Below are positions 63,754-64,000 of a stretch of 64,000 nt of DNA, piece by piece. Every line of letters starts with the position of its first letter. The stretch's first letter is position 1. Source of the stretch: Dysgonomonadaceae bacterium zrk40 (GTDB lineage: Bacteria > Bacteroidota > Bacteroidia > Bacteroidales > Dysgonomonadaceae); assembly GCA_016916535.1 (NCBI GenBank), contig CP070276.1:2976001-3040000 (forward strand), read 5' to 3'. A program made the translations under genes and the position numbers. The notes beneath the pieces are model-generated. The model had not been told where the DNA came from, made no database searches, and worked only from the letters and a program-made list of their open reading frames with translations.

Positions 63754-64000
63754 TTTAATCAGGTTTAAATAATTGTCTTCATATTCAGGATATAGTCCTA
63801 TTTTAAAATTACTTTCATATAAGTCAATTAGATTATCAATCTTATCTATTTGTTTGTTTTCCTTATAATTTATCGCCAGTTGAATCATTGAATTTGCATA
63901 AGAGTATAAAACTATACCTGATATTCTCGGTTGATTTGATTCCAAAATTGACTTGTAATCCTTGAAATTATTCTTTTCAACAAGGTTTATTAGAGAACTA
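63748..64000 (-). CDS. Hypothetical protein, 3' part (5' partial)
   Basis: The frame is open from the window edge (SSLINLVEKNNFKDYKSIL) to the TAA at 63748. It is helical and polar, TPR-like in spacing (SYANSMIQLAINYKENKQIDK), but not firmly assigned. It is the next cassette of the array, showing that the array continues to the right. Confidence 0.6.
   Translation of the reverse strand, partial: SSLINLVEKNNFKDYKSILESNQPRISGIVLYSYANSMIQLAINYKENKQIDKIDNLIDLYESNFKIGLYPEYEDNYLNLIKE

Overview
The window looks like a chromosome of the order Bacteroidales (Bacteroidota). Support comes from the NigD-like, DUF6266 and DUF4914-type proteins, the ECF sigma/anti-sigma barrel pair, promoter -7 elements of the TAnnTTTG type, and the mix of IS66, IS21, IS4, IS1634, IS3 and IS91 elements. 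A genus cannot be fixed from the sequence alone.

Bases 1-12.6 kb are GC-richer, compact, ordinary chromosome: the end of glnS, a TPR protein, a GH20 hexosaminidase lipoprotein, a DUF4914-Sua5 operon, an XRE-cupin regulator with two matching operators, a NigD-like lipoprotein, an ECF sigma factor with its membrane partner, two short-period tandem arrays and a DUF6266 gene.

Bases 12.6-28.8 kb and 57.6-64 kb are AT-rich and have a different architecture. Every accessory gene lies on the minus strand. Short genes or mini-operons are separated by imperfect palindromes of about 130-190 bp, bounded by RYYYAAC-like and GTTRRRY-like cores. These look like integron attC sites. Four near-identical 1943-bp group II introns (class C type, 442-aa maturase) sit in four of these sites, all in the opposite orientation to the cassette genes and all at GT|T of the right-hand core. 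Cassette cargo includes a beta-lactamase-fold protein, a histidine kinase/response regulator pair, an MjaI-like restriction-modification system whose methylase carries a nuclease-fold tail, a DUF262/HEPN pair, an ECF sigma operon, a PD-(D/E)XK protein, a HEPN-like gene preceded by a tRNA-like element, and a CopB-type metal ATPase. No integron integrase is visible; the array runs off the right edge.

Bases 29-57 kb interrupt the array and are dominated by mobile elements: an IS91/tyrosine recombinase pair, three identical-length IS4 copies, two IS21 elements, and a nest of insertions (IS3-B containing IS3-A, which contains IS66, itself containing IS1634, plus a second IS21) that can be resolved to exact target duplications. 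Between them lies a four-gene plus-strand cluster (38.68-42.13 kb) resembling an undescribed ribosomal peptide (RiPP) pathway: a 52-aa Cys-terminated peptide, a secreted carboxypeptidase-regulatory-like protein, a possible acyltransferase and an M50 metallopeptidase with a PqqD-like N-terminus.

The two most promising novelties are the attC-like cassette array with its introns (including the HEPN-like/tRNA-like cassette) and the RiPP-like cluster. All functional claims are from reading the sequence; no database search was run.
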